In this document: piece by piece, positions 55,464 to 63,862 of the stretch
Layout of the letters: every line of letters begins with the position of its first letter
Position numbering within the stretch: the first letter of the stretch is position 1
DNA from: Sinorhizobium shofinae
Lineage (GTDB): Bacteria; Pseudomonadota; Alphaproteobacteria; Rhizobiales; Rhizobiaceae
Assembly: GCA_001704765.1 (NCBI GenBank)
Contig: MBFK01000136.1
Span: 62,001-126,000, forward strand
Direction: 5' to 3'
Length of the DNA stretch: 64,000 nt
Notes under the pieces: model-generated
Databases searched by the model: none
Told to the model about the DNA's origin: nothing
The model's input: only the letters and a program-made list of their open reading frames with translations
Program-made: the position numbers and the translations under genes

Positions 55464-56696
55464 ATGTACGAATTTGCCATCGCTTGGGAGTGGCTGGCCT
55501 TTGCCGTCCGCTGGCTGCATGTCGTCACCGCCATCGCCTGGATCGGCTCGTCCTTCTATTTCATTGCGCTCGACCTCGGCCTCGTGAAGCGCGACCACCT
55601 GCCTGCGGGTGCCTATGGCGAGGAATGGCAGGTGCATGGCGGTGGCTTTTACCACATTCAGAAATATCTGGTGGCGCCGGCCACGATGCCCGTGCATCTC
55701 ACCTGGTTCAAATGGGAGTCCTATTCGACATGGCTCTCGGGCTTCGCGATGCTCTGCATCGTCTATTATGGCGGCGCCGATCTCTTCCTGATCGACCGAC
55801 ATGTGCTCGATATCTCCGCAACGACGGCGATCCTGATGTCGCTTGCTTCACTTGGCGTCGGCTGGATTGTCTATGACCTTCTGTGCAAGTCGCCGATCGG
55901 CAAGAACACCTGGGGTCTGATGGCCCTTCTCTACATCGTGCTCGTCGCGATGGGTTGGGGCTACATACAGGTCTTTACTGGCCGCGCCGCCTTCCTGCAT
56001 CTCGGCGCCTTCACGGCGACGATCATGTCCGCCAATGTTTTCTTCATCATCATCCCCAACCAGAAGATCGTCGTTGCCGACCTGATCGCCGGGCGCACGC
56101 CCGACCCGAGGCTCGGTGCGCAGGCCAAGCAGCGTTCGCTGCACAACAACTACCTGACCCTCCCGGTCATCTTCTTCATGCTGTCGAACCACTATCCGCT
56201 CGCCTTCGCGACGGCCTTCAACTGGATCATCGCTGCATTGGTGTTCCTGATGGGCGTGACGATCCGCCACTGGTTCAACACCACGCATGCGCGCAAGGGC
56301 AAGCCGACCTGGACCTGGCTCGCGACAGTGATCCTCTTCATTCTGATGATGTGGCTCTCGACCGCGCCGGAGGTGCTGATGGGAGAAGAACGAGCCGAGA
56401 CCGCGCCGGCTTTCAAGCGCCTTGCCGAAAATGCGCATTTCCCGGCGGTCAAAGACACGATCGCGACCCGCTGCAGCATGTGCCATGCGGCCGAGCCCGT
56501 TTACGAGGGCATTGCCCGCGCCCCGAAGGGCGTCATACTTGAGAGCGACGCCGAGATTGCCGCCCTAGCGCGCGAAATCTATATCCAGGCGGGGCGCAGC
56601 CACGCCATGCCGCCCGGCAACATAACCGACATGACGGCGGACGAACGCAGGCTGCTCACAGCCTGGTTTGAGAGCGCTGTCGGAGAGGCAAGATGA
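55464..56696 (+). CDS. puuD: Membrane-bound urate oxidase with C-terminal cytochrome c
   Basis: A 410-residue PuuD protein. The first 300 residues form about eight membrane helices with conserved His/Trp residues (WLHVVTAIAWIGSSFYFIAL, WQVHGGGFYHIQKY, HLTWFKWESYSTW). The C-terminal 95 residues are a cytochrome c with CSMCH at about residue 337 and a Met ligand in HAMPPGN. It oxidises urate to 5-hydroxyisourate, passing electrons to the respiratory chain instead of making H2O2. AAAGGGGG precedes the ATG. Its stop overlaps guaD by four bases. Confidence 0.92.
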   Translation: MYEFAIAWEWLAFAVRWLHVVTAIAWIGSSFYFIALDLGLVKRDHLPAGAYGEEWQVHGGGFYHIQKYLVAPATMPVHLTWFKWESYSTWLSGFAMLCIVYYGGADLFLIDRHVLDISATTAILMSLASLGVGWIVYDLLCKSPIGKNTWGLMALLYIVLVAMGWGYIQVFTGRAAFLHLGAFTATIMSANVFFIIIPNQKIVVADLIAGRTPDPRLGAQAKQRSLHNNYLTLPVIFFMLSNHYPLAFATAFNWIIAALVFLMGVTIRHWFNTTHARKGKPTWTWLATVILFILMMWLSTAPEVLMGEERAETAPAFKRLAENAHFPAVKDTIATRCSMCHAAEPVYEGIARAPKGVILESDAEIAALAREIYIQAGRSHAMPPGNITDMTADERRLLTAWFESAVGEAR

Positions 56697-58009
56697 CACC
56701 CATCCTGATCCGCGGCCGCACGCTGAGCTTCAACCGAGCGCCGGAGTGCATCGACGACAGCGGCGCCTATGCCTATGAAAGCGACGGCGCGCTCCTCGTC
56801 GAAAATGGCGTGATCAAGGCTTCCGGCCCCTACGCGACCGTCAAGACCGTAACGCCGGAAGGGGTGGTGGAGATCGACCATCGGCCGCACCTCATCCTGC
56901 CGGGCTTTATCGACACCCATCTGCACTTCCCGCAAATGCAGGTCATGGCCTCCTATGCGGCCAACCTGCTCGAATGGCTGAACACCTACACTTTCCCGGA
57001 GGAATGCCGCTTCGTCGAGACGGTGCATGCGGAGCGGATCGCCGTCCACTTCTTCGACGAAATGCTTCGCCACGGCACGACGACGGCAACAGCGTATTGC
57101 TCGGTGCACAAGGCGTCTGCCGACGCCTTCTTTGCCGAGAGCCTGAGGCGCGGCATGTGCATGGTCGCCGGCAAGGTGATGATGGACCGCAACGCCCCGC
57201 AGGGCCTGCTCGACACGCCTCAGATGAGCTATGACGAGACGCGGGCGGTGATTGCCGACTGGCACGGCAGGGGCCGCAACCATGTTGCCATCACGCCGCG
57301 TTTCGCCATCACCTCGACGCCGGAGCAGATGGATGTGGCGAAATCGCTGGTCCGGGAGTATCCGGACCTGCACGTGCAGACGCATCTTTCTGAAAACCGC
57401 GATGAGATCGCGTTTACCTGCGAGCTCTATCCGGAAGCCAAGGACTATACCGACGTCTATGCCCGCTACGGCCTGCTCGGGCGCAAGAGCCTTTTCGGTC
57501 ATTGCATCCATCTCTCGGAGCGCGAAGCCGATGCGCTGAGCGAGACCGGTTCGGTCGCGGTCTTCTGCCCTACATCGAACCTCTTCCTCGGCTCCGGCCT
57601 GTTTCCGCTCCGCGCTTTGACGCGACGCGAGAAACCGGTGCGCGTCTCGGTCGCCTCCGACATCGGCGGCGGCACCAGCTATTCGATGCTGAAGACACTC
57701 GACGAGGCCTACAAGATCCTGCAGTTGCAAGGCGAGCGGCTGAACCCCTTGGACAGCTTCTACATGATGACCCGCGGCAATGCCGAGGCGCTCTCGCTTT
57801 CCGATCGCATCGGCACGCTGGAGCCAGGCACCGATGCCGACCTCACGGTGCTCGACATGGCGGCGACACCGGCCATGGCGCTCAGGGCCGAAGTGGTCAA
57901 TTCGCTCGCCGACGAGCTCTTCCTGTTGCAAACCATGGGCGACGACCGGTCGATCGCCGAGACCTATATCGCCGGCCAGCCGGCGAAATCGGCGCTCGGT
58001 GCCACCTGA
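56693..58009 (+). CDS. guaD: Guanine deaminase
   Basis: A 438-residue amidohydrolase that turns guanine into xanthine. Metal/active-site landmarks: [81 protein letters not shown] for the metal Asp. It is translationally coupled to puuD (ATGA overlap), so the two make a guanine-to-hydroxyisourate unit, with XdhAB acting in between. Confidence 0.95.
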   Translation: MTPILIRGRTLSFNRAPECIDDSGAYAYESDGALLVENGVIKASGPYATVKTVTPEGVVEIDHRPHLILPGFIDTHLHFPQMQVMASYAANLLEWLNTYTFPEECRFVETVHAERIAVHFFDEMLRHGTTTATAYCSVHKASADAFFAESLRRGMCMVAGKVMMDRNAPQGLLDTPQMSYDETRAVIADWHGRGRNHVAITPRFAITSTPEQMDVAKSLVREYPDLHVQTHLSENRDEIAFTCELYPEAKDYTDVYARYGLLGRKSLFGHCIHLSEREADALSETGSVAVFCPTSNLFLGSGLFPLRALTRREKPVRVSVASDIGGGTSYSMLKTLDEAYKILQLQGERLNPLDSFYMMTRGNAEALSLSDRIGTLEPGTDADLTVLDMAATPAMALRAEVVNSLADELFLLQTMGDDRSIAETYIAGQPAKSALGAT

Positions 58010-58020
58010 GCGCAGGAATA

Positions 58021-58064
58021 CAAGAGGTCAATTTTTTTGACCTCTTGCTTCTCGCGACTATTAC
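58021..58064 (+). promoter_or_regulatory. Perfect palindrome on the lldD promoter
   Basis: CAAGAGGTCAA-TTTTT-TTGACCTCTTG (58021-58047) is a perfect 11-bp inverted repeat. Its right arm supplies a -35 box TTGACC (58037-58042) that lies 16 bp before TATTAC (58059-58064). The ATG of lldD is at 58120. Such overlap is typical of repressor operators; a weaker reading is a guaD terminator, but T residues lie in the loop, not after the stem. Confidence 0.55.
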
Positions 58065-58119
58065 AACCCCTTTGAAAACATGATAAGGCGTCCGTAATTC
58101 CATCCGATGAGGGCGATCC

Positions 58120-59265
58120 ATGACGCAAATCCTCGACATCCGCGACCTCAAGGCACTCGCCAAGCGGCGGGTACCTAAGCTCTTCTTCGACTACGCCGAC
58201 AGCGGCGCCTGGACGGAGGGCACCTACCGCGCCAACGAGGAGGATTTTGCGAAGATCAAGCTGCGCCAGCGGGTGCTGGTCGACATGACCAATCGCTCGC
58301 TCGAAACGACGATGATCGGCCAGAAAGTGTCGATGCCGGTCGCCCTTGCCCCGACCGGCCTCACCGGCATGCAGCATGCCGACGGCGAGATGCTGGCGGC
58401 CCAGGCGGCCGAGGCCTATGGCGTTCCCTTCACCCTTTCGACGATGAGCATCTGCTCGATCGAGGACGTCGCCTCGGTCACGACGAAACCCTTCTGGTTT
58501 CAGCTCTATGTCATGCGCGAGCGCGAATTCGTGCTCAACCTCATCGACCGCGCCAAGGCCGCAAAATGCTCGGCCCTCGTCCTGACACTCGATCTGCAGA
58601 TTCTCGGCCAGCGCCACAAGGATCTTCGCAACGGCCTATCGGCACCGCCACGCATGACGCCAAAACATCTCTGGATGATGGCGACAAGGCCACGCTGGTG
58701 CATGAAGATGCTCGGCACGAACCGGCGCACCTTCCGCAACATCGTCGGGCACGCCAAGAGCGTCACCGACCTCTCCTCGCTTCATGCCTGGACCACGGAG
58801 CAGTTCGATCCGCAGCTCTCGTGGAAAGACGTCGAGTGGATCAAGGAGCGCTGGGGCGGCCCGCTCATCCTGAAGGGCATTCTCGATCCGGAAGACGCGA
58901 AAATGGCGGCAAAGACCGGTGCCGACGCGATCATCGTTTCGAACCATGGCGGACGCCAGCTCGACGGAGCGCCATCTTCGATCAGCATGTTGCCGCGCAT
59001 CATCGATGCCGTCGGTCATCAGATCGAGGTTCATCTCGACGGCGGCATCCGCTCCGGGCAGGACGTGCTGAAGGCCGTCGCCCTCGGCGCCAAGGGCACC
59101 TTCATCGGCCGCCCGTTCCTCTACGGTCTCGGGGCGATGGGCAAGGATGGCGTGACGCTCACCCTCGACATCATCCGCAAGGAGATGGACATCACCATGG
59201 CGCTCTGCGGCAAGCGCAACATCAACGATGTGGGTCGCGACGTCATCGCCGATTACGCGATGTAA
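58120..59265 (+). CDS. lldD: L-lactate dehydrogenase (FMN-dependent)
   Basis: A 381-residue FMN enzyme of the alpha-hydroxy acid oxidase family that passes electrons from L-lactate to the quinone pool. It opens LDIRDLKALAKRRVPKLFFD, has the Lys region GGPLILKGILDPEDA, catalytic His in VSNHGGRQLDGAPSS, Arg in LDGGIRSGQDVLK, and ends in NINDVGRDVIADYAM. It sits inside purine genes without obvious link, behind a promoter with a strong palindrome, so it should be regulated on its own. Another 2-hydroxy acid substrate is possible. Confidence 0.88.
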   Translation: MTQILDIRDLKALAKRRVPKLFFDYADSGAWTEGTYRANEEDFAKIKLRQRVLVDMTNRSLETTMIGQKVSMPVALAPTGLTGMQHADGEMLAAQAAEAYGVPFTLSTMSICSIEDVASVTTKPFWFQLYVMREREFVLNLIDRAKAAKCSALVLTLDLQILGQRHKDLRNGLSAPPRMTPKHLWMMATRPRWCMKMLGTNRRTFRNIVGHAKSVTDLSSLHAWTTEQFDPQLSWKDVEWIKERWGGPLILKGILDPEDAKMAAKTGADAIIVSNHGGRQLDGAPSSISMLPRIIDAVGHQIEVHLDGGIRSGQDVLKAVALGAKGTFIGRPFLYGLGAMGKDGVTLTLDIIRKEMDITMALCGKRNINDVGRDVIADYAM

Positions 59266-59302
59266 TGTGTCAAGCGGCGTGGCGCGCCCGCATCGTCTTG
59301 GC

Positions 59303-59665
59303 TCAACTGCCGCGATAGGTGGAATAGCCGTAGGGCGAGAGCAGCAGAGGCACGTGATAGTGGCTTGCGGGGTCGGCGATGCCGAACCGCAACGGGATCA
59401 GGTCGAGGAAGGCTGGTTCCGAAAGCGCTACCCCGGCCGCGCGCAAGTAATCGCCCGCGTGAAAGACCAGCTCGTAATGGCCCGCGCTGAAGGACTCGCC
59501 CTCCGCCAGCGGCCCGTCGACCCGGCCGTCGCTGTTGGTGCGGACCGTGCGGATCAATTGCCGCTCCTCGCCGTCCAGCCGATAGAGATCGATGCGCAGC
59601 CCCTCGGCCGGCTTGCCGAGTGCGGTGTCGAGAACATGGGTTGTCAGGCGGCCGCTCTTGCTCAT
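59303..59665 (-). CDS. uraH: 5-Hydroxyisourate hydrolase
   Basis: A 120-residue transthyretin-like enzyme that opens the ring of 5-hydroxyisourate to OHCU. The N-terminal [17 protein letters not shown] with the catalytic His, Arg in [13 protein letters not shown], the [19 protein letters not shown] end with the signature YRGS, all match HIUase. No extra signal peptide is present. The gene's start overlaps the allA stop by four bases. Confidence 0.96.
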   Translation of the reverse strand: MSKSGRLTTHVLDTALGKPAEGLRIDLYRLDGEERQLIRTVRTNSDGRVDGPLAEGESFSAGHYELVFHAGDYLRAAGVALSEPAFLDLIPLRFGIADPASHYHVPLLLSPYGYSTYRGS

Positions 59666-60177
59666 CGGACTATTTCCTTTGAAAGCAGATCTGGGATGAC
59701 GAAGGGCTCTTCGTAGAAGAATTCCTCGAGATTGTTGCCCGGTCCGTCGCGATCGACGACGAGGAAATCGCTGGCGGCATCGACCGCCATCAGCGGATGG
59801 TGCCAGACATTGCGACCATAATTGACCCCCTGCCGGCCGCTTGCCAGGAAGGCCCGCGGCCTGCCCGGGCGTCCGCCTTGGTCCTCGGCGACAATCGCCA
59901 GCCAGGGCCTATCCTGGAGTGGCGAAAAACTCTGGCTGCCGAGCGGGTGGCGCTCCATCATGGCGAGCCTGTAAGGGAAGGCCCGCGGCTGGCCGCGAAA
60001 GATGTTGATGATCACCCGAGCGCCCTCTCCGACGACCTCGGCTTCAGCAAGCGCATGAAACCGCTCGGTATTGCCGCCATTGATCAATCGCGCTGACCCC
60101 GGGTCGGCCTCGATGACGCTGCCGAACGGGGCGAAAGCTTCCCTCGTCAGGGGCTCGATCGAAATGAGATGCGACAT
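59662..60177 (-). CDS. allA: Ureidoglycolate lyase
   Basis: A 171-residue cupin that splits ureidoglycolate into glyoxylate and urea. The start [18 protein letters not shown], the central [20 protein letters not shown] followed by [10 protein letters not shown], and the metal-site region [20 protein letters not shown] belong to AllA. It follows uraD after 78 bp and overlaps uraH. Its substrate comes from allantoate via allantoicase, which is not in the window. Confidence 0.92.
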   Translation of the reverse strand: MSHLISIEPLTREAFAPFGSVIEADPGSARLINGGNTERFHALAEAEVVGEGARVIINIFRGQPRAFPYRLAMMERHPLGSQSFSPLQDRPWLAIVAEDQGGRPGRPRAFLASGRQGVNYGRNVWHHPLMAVDAASDFLVVDRDGPGNNLEEFFYEEPFVIPDLLSKEIVR

Positions 60178-60255
60178 CAGACCTGGGTCCCGGCTCTCCA
60201 GCCATTGAGACCAGGGCGCGAAACGGCGCCGGCGGGCAGTTCGGGAACGGTCTTG

Positions 60256-60759
60256 TCAGGCATTGTCTTCTCCCGGAAGCATGGAACTAAGCCGCAGCCG
60301 GGCGATCTGCTCCACCTGCGCGCAGGCGGTTTCAAATTCCTCTTCCACGGAATTGTCAATCCGTTGCTCGAAGGCAGCGAGAATCTCCTCCTTCGTCAAT
60401 CCCTTCACCGCGATGATGAAAGGAAAGCCGAATTTCTTCGTATAGGCCGCGTTGAGCTCCGTGAAGCGCGCATGCTCTTCCGAAGAAAGCCGGTCAAGGC
60501 CCGCCGATGCCTGCTCGGACTTCGAGTCGGCCGTGAGATTGCCGGCGACGGCCAGCTTGCCGGCAAGATCAGGATGCGCACGCAAGACCGCGAGACGTTC
60601 TGCGGGCGATGCGGCACGAAAGGCGTTGCAAAGCGCCGAATGGACGTTGCCAGCCGTCAATCCCGACGAGGCGGCGTGGTCGAACGCACGTTCCGCCACC
60701 CAGGGCGAATGCTCGAAGATGCCGCCGAAGCGGCGGACGAAATCCTCGCGTTCCGGCAT
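60256..60759 (-). CDS. uraD: OHCU decarboxylase
   Basis: A 167-residue helical enzyme that decarboxylates 2-oxo-4-hydroxy-4-carboxy-5-ureidoimidazoline to (S)-allantoin. Catalytic His in LRAHPDLAGKLA near residue 62, SKSEQASAGL, and KFGFPFIIAVKGLTKEEIL with the Phe-Pro-Phe segment are all present. It overlaps the puuE stop by one base (TGATG), so the two are translationally coupled. Confidence 0.95.
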   Translation of the reverse strand: MPEREDFVRRFGGIFEHSPWVAERAFDHAASSGLTAGNVHSALCNAFRAASPAERLAVLRAHPDLAGKLAVAGNLTADSKSEQASAGLDRLSSEEHARFTELNAAYTKKFGFPFIIAVKGLTKEEILAAFEQRIDNSVEEEFETACAQVEQIARLRLSSMLPGEDNA

Positions 60760-61688
60760 CAGCGCAGTTCTTTCGGTTTATGGTGTTCGTACCAGTGGCG
60801 GGCGATGTCGATGCGCCGCGGCACCCACACCTTGTCGTGGGACATGACGTAATCGATGAAGCGGGCAAGTGCCGCCGCCCGGCCGGGCCTGCCGACGAGA
60901 CGGCAATGCAGGCCGACATTCATCATCTTCGGGCTGCCTTCCTTGCCTTCCTCATAGAGCATGTCGAACGTGTCCTTGAGATAGGTGAAGAACTGGTCGC
61001 CGGAATTGAAGCCCTGGTTGGTGGCAAAGCGCATGTCGTTGGCGTCGAGCGTATAGGGAATGATGAGATGCGGCTTGTCGGGCGTCAGCCCCGGTACCCA
61101 ATAGGGAAGTTCGTCCGCATAGGAATCGCAGGAATAGAGGAAGCCACCCTCCTCCATGACGAGCTTCAGCGTGTTGACCGAAGGCTTGCCCTGATAGATG
61201 CCCAGCGGCCGCTCGCCCGTTAGCTCTGTATGCAGCCGCACCACTTCGCGAATGTGCTCGCGCTCAACGTCCTCCGGAAAATCTTTGTATTCGAGCCAGC
61301 GCAGCCCATGGCTCGCGATCTCCCATCCGGCCTCCTTCATCGCGGCAACCGCCTCCGGGTTGCGCGCCATTGCGAGCGTCACGCCGTAGACCGTGAGCGC
61401 CACGCCGCGGCTCGTGAACATTCGCCACAACCGCCAGAAGCCGGCCCGTGCCCCGTATTCATAGATGGACTCCATATTGAGGTTGCGCTGACCCGGCCAG
61501 GGCTGCGCGCCGACGATTTCCGACAACAGGCACTCGGATGCCGGATCGCCATCGAGTATGCAGCTTTCGCCGCCCTCCTCATAGTTCAGGACGAATTGCA
61601 CGGCGATGCGCGCATCGCCCGGCCAATGCGGCTGGGGCGGCGTGCGCCCATAGCCAATGAGGTCGCGCGGATAGGAAGTCTCGGCCAT
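60759..61688 (-). CDS. puuE: Allantoinase, polysaccharide-deacetylase type
   Basis: A 309-residue PuuE, which hydrolyses allantoin to allantoate with a fold related to carbohydrate deacetylases rather than amidohydrolases. It has RDLIGYGRTPPQPHWPGDAR, VQFVLNYEEGGE, WEIASHGLRWLEYKDFP for the His, and ISP-like DRPLGIYQGKPSVNTLKLV as GERPLGIYQG. ATG 61688 follows GAAGGTGA. It is the first gene of the operon puuE-uraD-allA-uraH on the minus strand. Confidence 0.94.
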   Translation of the reverse strand: MAETSYPRDLIGYGRTPPQPHWPGDARIAVQFVLNYEEGGESCILDGDPASECLLSEIVGAQPWPGQRNLNMESIYEYGARAGFWRLWRMFTSRGVALTVYGVTLAMARNPEAVAAMKEAGWEIASHGLRWLEYKDFPEDVEREHIREVVRLHTELTGERPLGIYQGKPSVNTLKLVMEEGGFLYSCDSYADELPYWVPGLTPDKPHLIIPYTLDANDMRFATNQGFNSGDQFFTYLKDTFDMLYEEGKEGSPKMMNVGLHCRLVGRPGRAAALARFIDYVMSHDKVWVPRRIDIARHWYEHHKPKELR

Positions 61689-61817
61689 GAAATCACCTTC
61701 GATTTTTCCGAAACGGTAACACCGCACACCGGATTGTCGAGATGAAATGACGGCGGGCGAGGAACTTAGCGTATCGCGGAAAGGGAATTGGCGACGTGTG
61801 GCAAAGGATCTCCAGCA

Positions 61818-62567
61818 TCACCCCGACGCGCGGAGCTGCGTCTCAGGCCGGACTGTCCTTTCGCCCCGCGGACGGGCAGAAATTTTGCCGAGCGGGTGCT
61901 GAGAATGGACGCGCATCGGCGCCCCCGTCTCCGGTTCGACGAACAGGGCAAGGCTGTCGACCGCGAGTGGCGTCGTCAGGTGCGGTTCGAAGGCCTCTCG
62001 CAACGGCGCCTCCAATCGTCGCCCGACATCGGCACCCAGAGGGCCGGTGAGCTTCAAGTGGAAGCGATACTCTTCCATCACGAAGGGATCGCCCCAGCGA
62101 TGCAGGTTGGTGAATTGCGGCGCCGTCAACCGATCGGGATCGCAGCGTTCGATCTCGTCCTCGCTGAGCGGCGCTCGGAATCGGTCGAACGCCTGCAGAA
62201 CCCGCGCGGCGAGCATATGCATCGCATGGCTCGGCACCTGCGGCAGCAAGCCCAAGCACTGCCTGAGGCGCGCCACCTCCAGCCGCTCGATTGCGAACGG
62301 CGTTTCGTCGCTGGTGAAGTGCATCAGCGCCCTCAGGAGGTGCACTTCATCAACGCCTTCAGCAAGGCGGAAGGGCGCCATGATCATGGCGTGAAACCCG
62401 AAACGACGTGGAACCGCCGTGTGGAAGGCGATCTCCGAAACGCGAAGACCGGCGATGGACGGCGGTTCCACGGACTCGCCCGAATAGACGCTGCGTCCGA
62501 GCCAACTCGCCGCCGCCGCGGACAGCGGGTCTCCCATCGCCGGCGTAAAACAAATGGCGTACCGCAT
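61818..62567 (-). CDS. DUF1045 protein with degraded 2H motif
   Basis: A 249-residue protein of the DUF1045 group (2H phosphoesterase-like; often beside phosphonate genes). The family's two HxT motifs are present but altered: RFGFHAMIMAPF instead of HAT, and EYRFHLKLTGPL instead of HMT. The His residues remain while the Thr are lost. The C-terminus is extended by a basic tail (GERTVRPETQLRASG). Catalysis of the usual type is doubtful. No phn gene is adjacent. Confidence 0.75.
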   Translation of the reverse strand: MRYAICFTPAMGDPLSAAAASWLGRSVYSGESVEPPSIAGLRVSEIAFHTAVPRRFGFHAMIMAPFRLAEGVDEVHLLRALMHFTSDETPFAIERLEVARLRQCLGLLPQVPSHAMHMLAARVLQAFDRFRAPLSEDEIERCDPDRLTAPQFTNLHRWGDPFVMEEYRFHLKLTGPLGADVGRRLEAPLREAFEPHLTTPLAVDSLALFVEPETGAPMRVHSQHPLGKISARPRGERTVRPETQLRASG

Positions 62568-62642
62568 TGCAGGCTCCGAAATTCCAATCGATCGCCGCCT
62601 CTTAGGTGATTTGCGTGACAGATTGACGAAGTCGAATGGGGG

Positions 62643-63773
62643 CTATTGCAGGCCCGCGATATGGGTTTCGCATCGGAACGATGGCGGAAGTTCGATGCTC
62701 GTTCGCCCAGCAAGCTCGTCGATGACGAAGCCCGCCAGAACATGCGCCATTCCGAAACTGACCTTGAAGCCGCCCGTCAGCAGCGACAACCTCTCGTGAT
62801 CGGGATGTCGGCCGACCATCGGCTCCCGACCCGTGGCCTTTGGGCGCAGGCCGGCCCAACGCTCGACCACCGGCGCGTCGCGCAGGATCGGTGCCAGAGC
62901 GACGGCGCGATCGATCAGCGCGTCCAGTTGTGCGTCCGTCGAGAACGGCGCGGAGAAATGGTTCTCGCTGGTGCTGCCGACGGCCACCTGACCGTTTTCA
63001 TGCGGAACGATGTAGAGGCCGTCGGTGAAGATGATCGGCGAGGCCGGATCGATGTCGGCGCGAAGGAGCGCCGCCTGCCCCTTGACGGCGCCGCCGCTTG
63101 GTGCTTGCGGCCTCTGCGCCAATCGGTCGATCAAGGGAAAACTCGCGACGCCTGCGGCGAGAATGCACTGCCCGAACGTCAACGCGCGCCCGTCGGCAAG
63201 CGCCAGTTGGCCACGCTGTGGGTCGATCGAGGAAACTTCGGCGCCCTCTTCGACCCGGACATGAGGAAACCTTGCGAGCGCGATGCGGAGGGTCGCAAGC
63301 AGGCTTCGCGGCGCCACACGCGCCGCAAGCGTGTCGCGGACGACACCGAAAGGTGCTGCATCCGCTGCCGGCCAGCCCTCGATACCGACATCGCTGACGT
63401 GCCAATTGAAACACCGTTCGCCCGCAATCCAGTGCCGCTGAGCGTCCTGCTCATGGCCTAGTGCGATATCGTGCAGATGCTGTCTGCCGAGCGGCATGAC
63501 CCGCCCCGAGCGGCGGTAGCCTGCCGAAAGTCCCGTCTCCGCTTCGAGCCGGGCAATCTCGCTCTCGAGCGAAACCAGGGCATCGAACTGGAACTGTTTC
63601 TTGGCGTTCCAGCGGTCGGGCATATGCGGCATCAGCGCGCCGAGCAGACCGCCGCTCGCTCCTGCGCCGATGCTCTTCCTTTCGAGAAGGCGCGTCTCGA
63701 TACCGGCGCGGCCAGCCATGAGCGCCGCCCAGAGCCCCATGACACCGCCGCCAACGATCAAAACTTCGCTCAC
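62643..63773 (-). CDS. FAD-dependent oxidoreductase, MnmC C-domain-like
   Basis: A 376-residue DAO-family oxidase. The FAD-binding start VLIVGGGVMGLWAALMAGRA and ERKSIGAGASGGLLGALMPH are followed by the C-terminal ATGREPMVGRH and LLTGGFKVSFGMAHVLAGFV. In many Alphaproteobacteria the two halves of MnmC, the FAD oxidase and the methyltransferase MnmD, are separate genes. The divergent gene 90 bp away is mnmD, so this is probably the partner that removes the carboxymethyl group from cmnm5U34. A ThiO-like role is the main alternative. Confidence 0.75.
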   Translation of the reverse strand: MSEVLIVGGGVMGLWAALMAGRAGIETRLLERKSIGAGASGGLLGALMPHMPDRWNAKKQFQFDALVSLESEIARLEAETGLSAGYRRSGRVMPLGRQHLHDIALGHEQDAQRHWIAGERCFNWHVSDVGIEGWPAADAAPFGVVRDTLAARVAPRSLLATLRIALARFPHVRVEEGAEVSSIDPQRGQLALADGRALTFGQCILAAGVASFPLIDRLAQRPQAPSGGAVKGQAALLRADIDPASPIIFTDGLYIVPHENGQVAVGSTSENHFSAPFSTDAQLDALIDRAVALAPILRDAPVVERWAGLRPKATGREPMVGRHPDHERLSLLTGGFKVSFGMAHVLAGFVIDELAGRTSIELPPSFRCETHIAGLQ

Positions 63774-63862
63774 CGATTGACCTTCTACTGCATAATTCCG
63801 TAGATCGAATTCGATCCAACGAACGCGCGGCGATGTAGAGCCGGAAGACTAACGACATTGCC

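Noticed and set aside
60177..60263. A 28-codon ORF between uraD and allA that overlaps both
   Set aside because: Short, no motif, and it could arise by chance in a 78-bp gap. The overlaps hint at coupling, but there is too little evidence.
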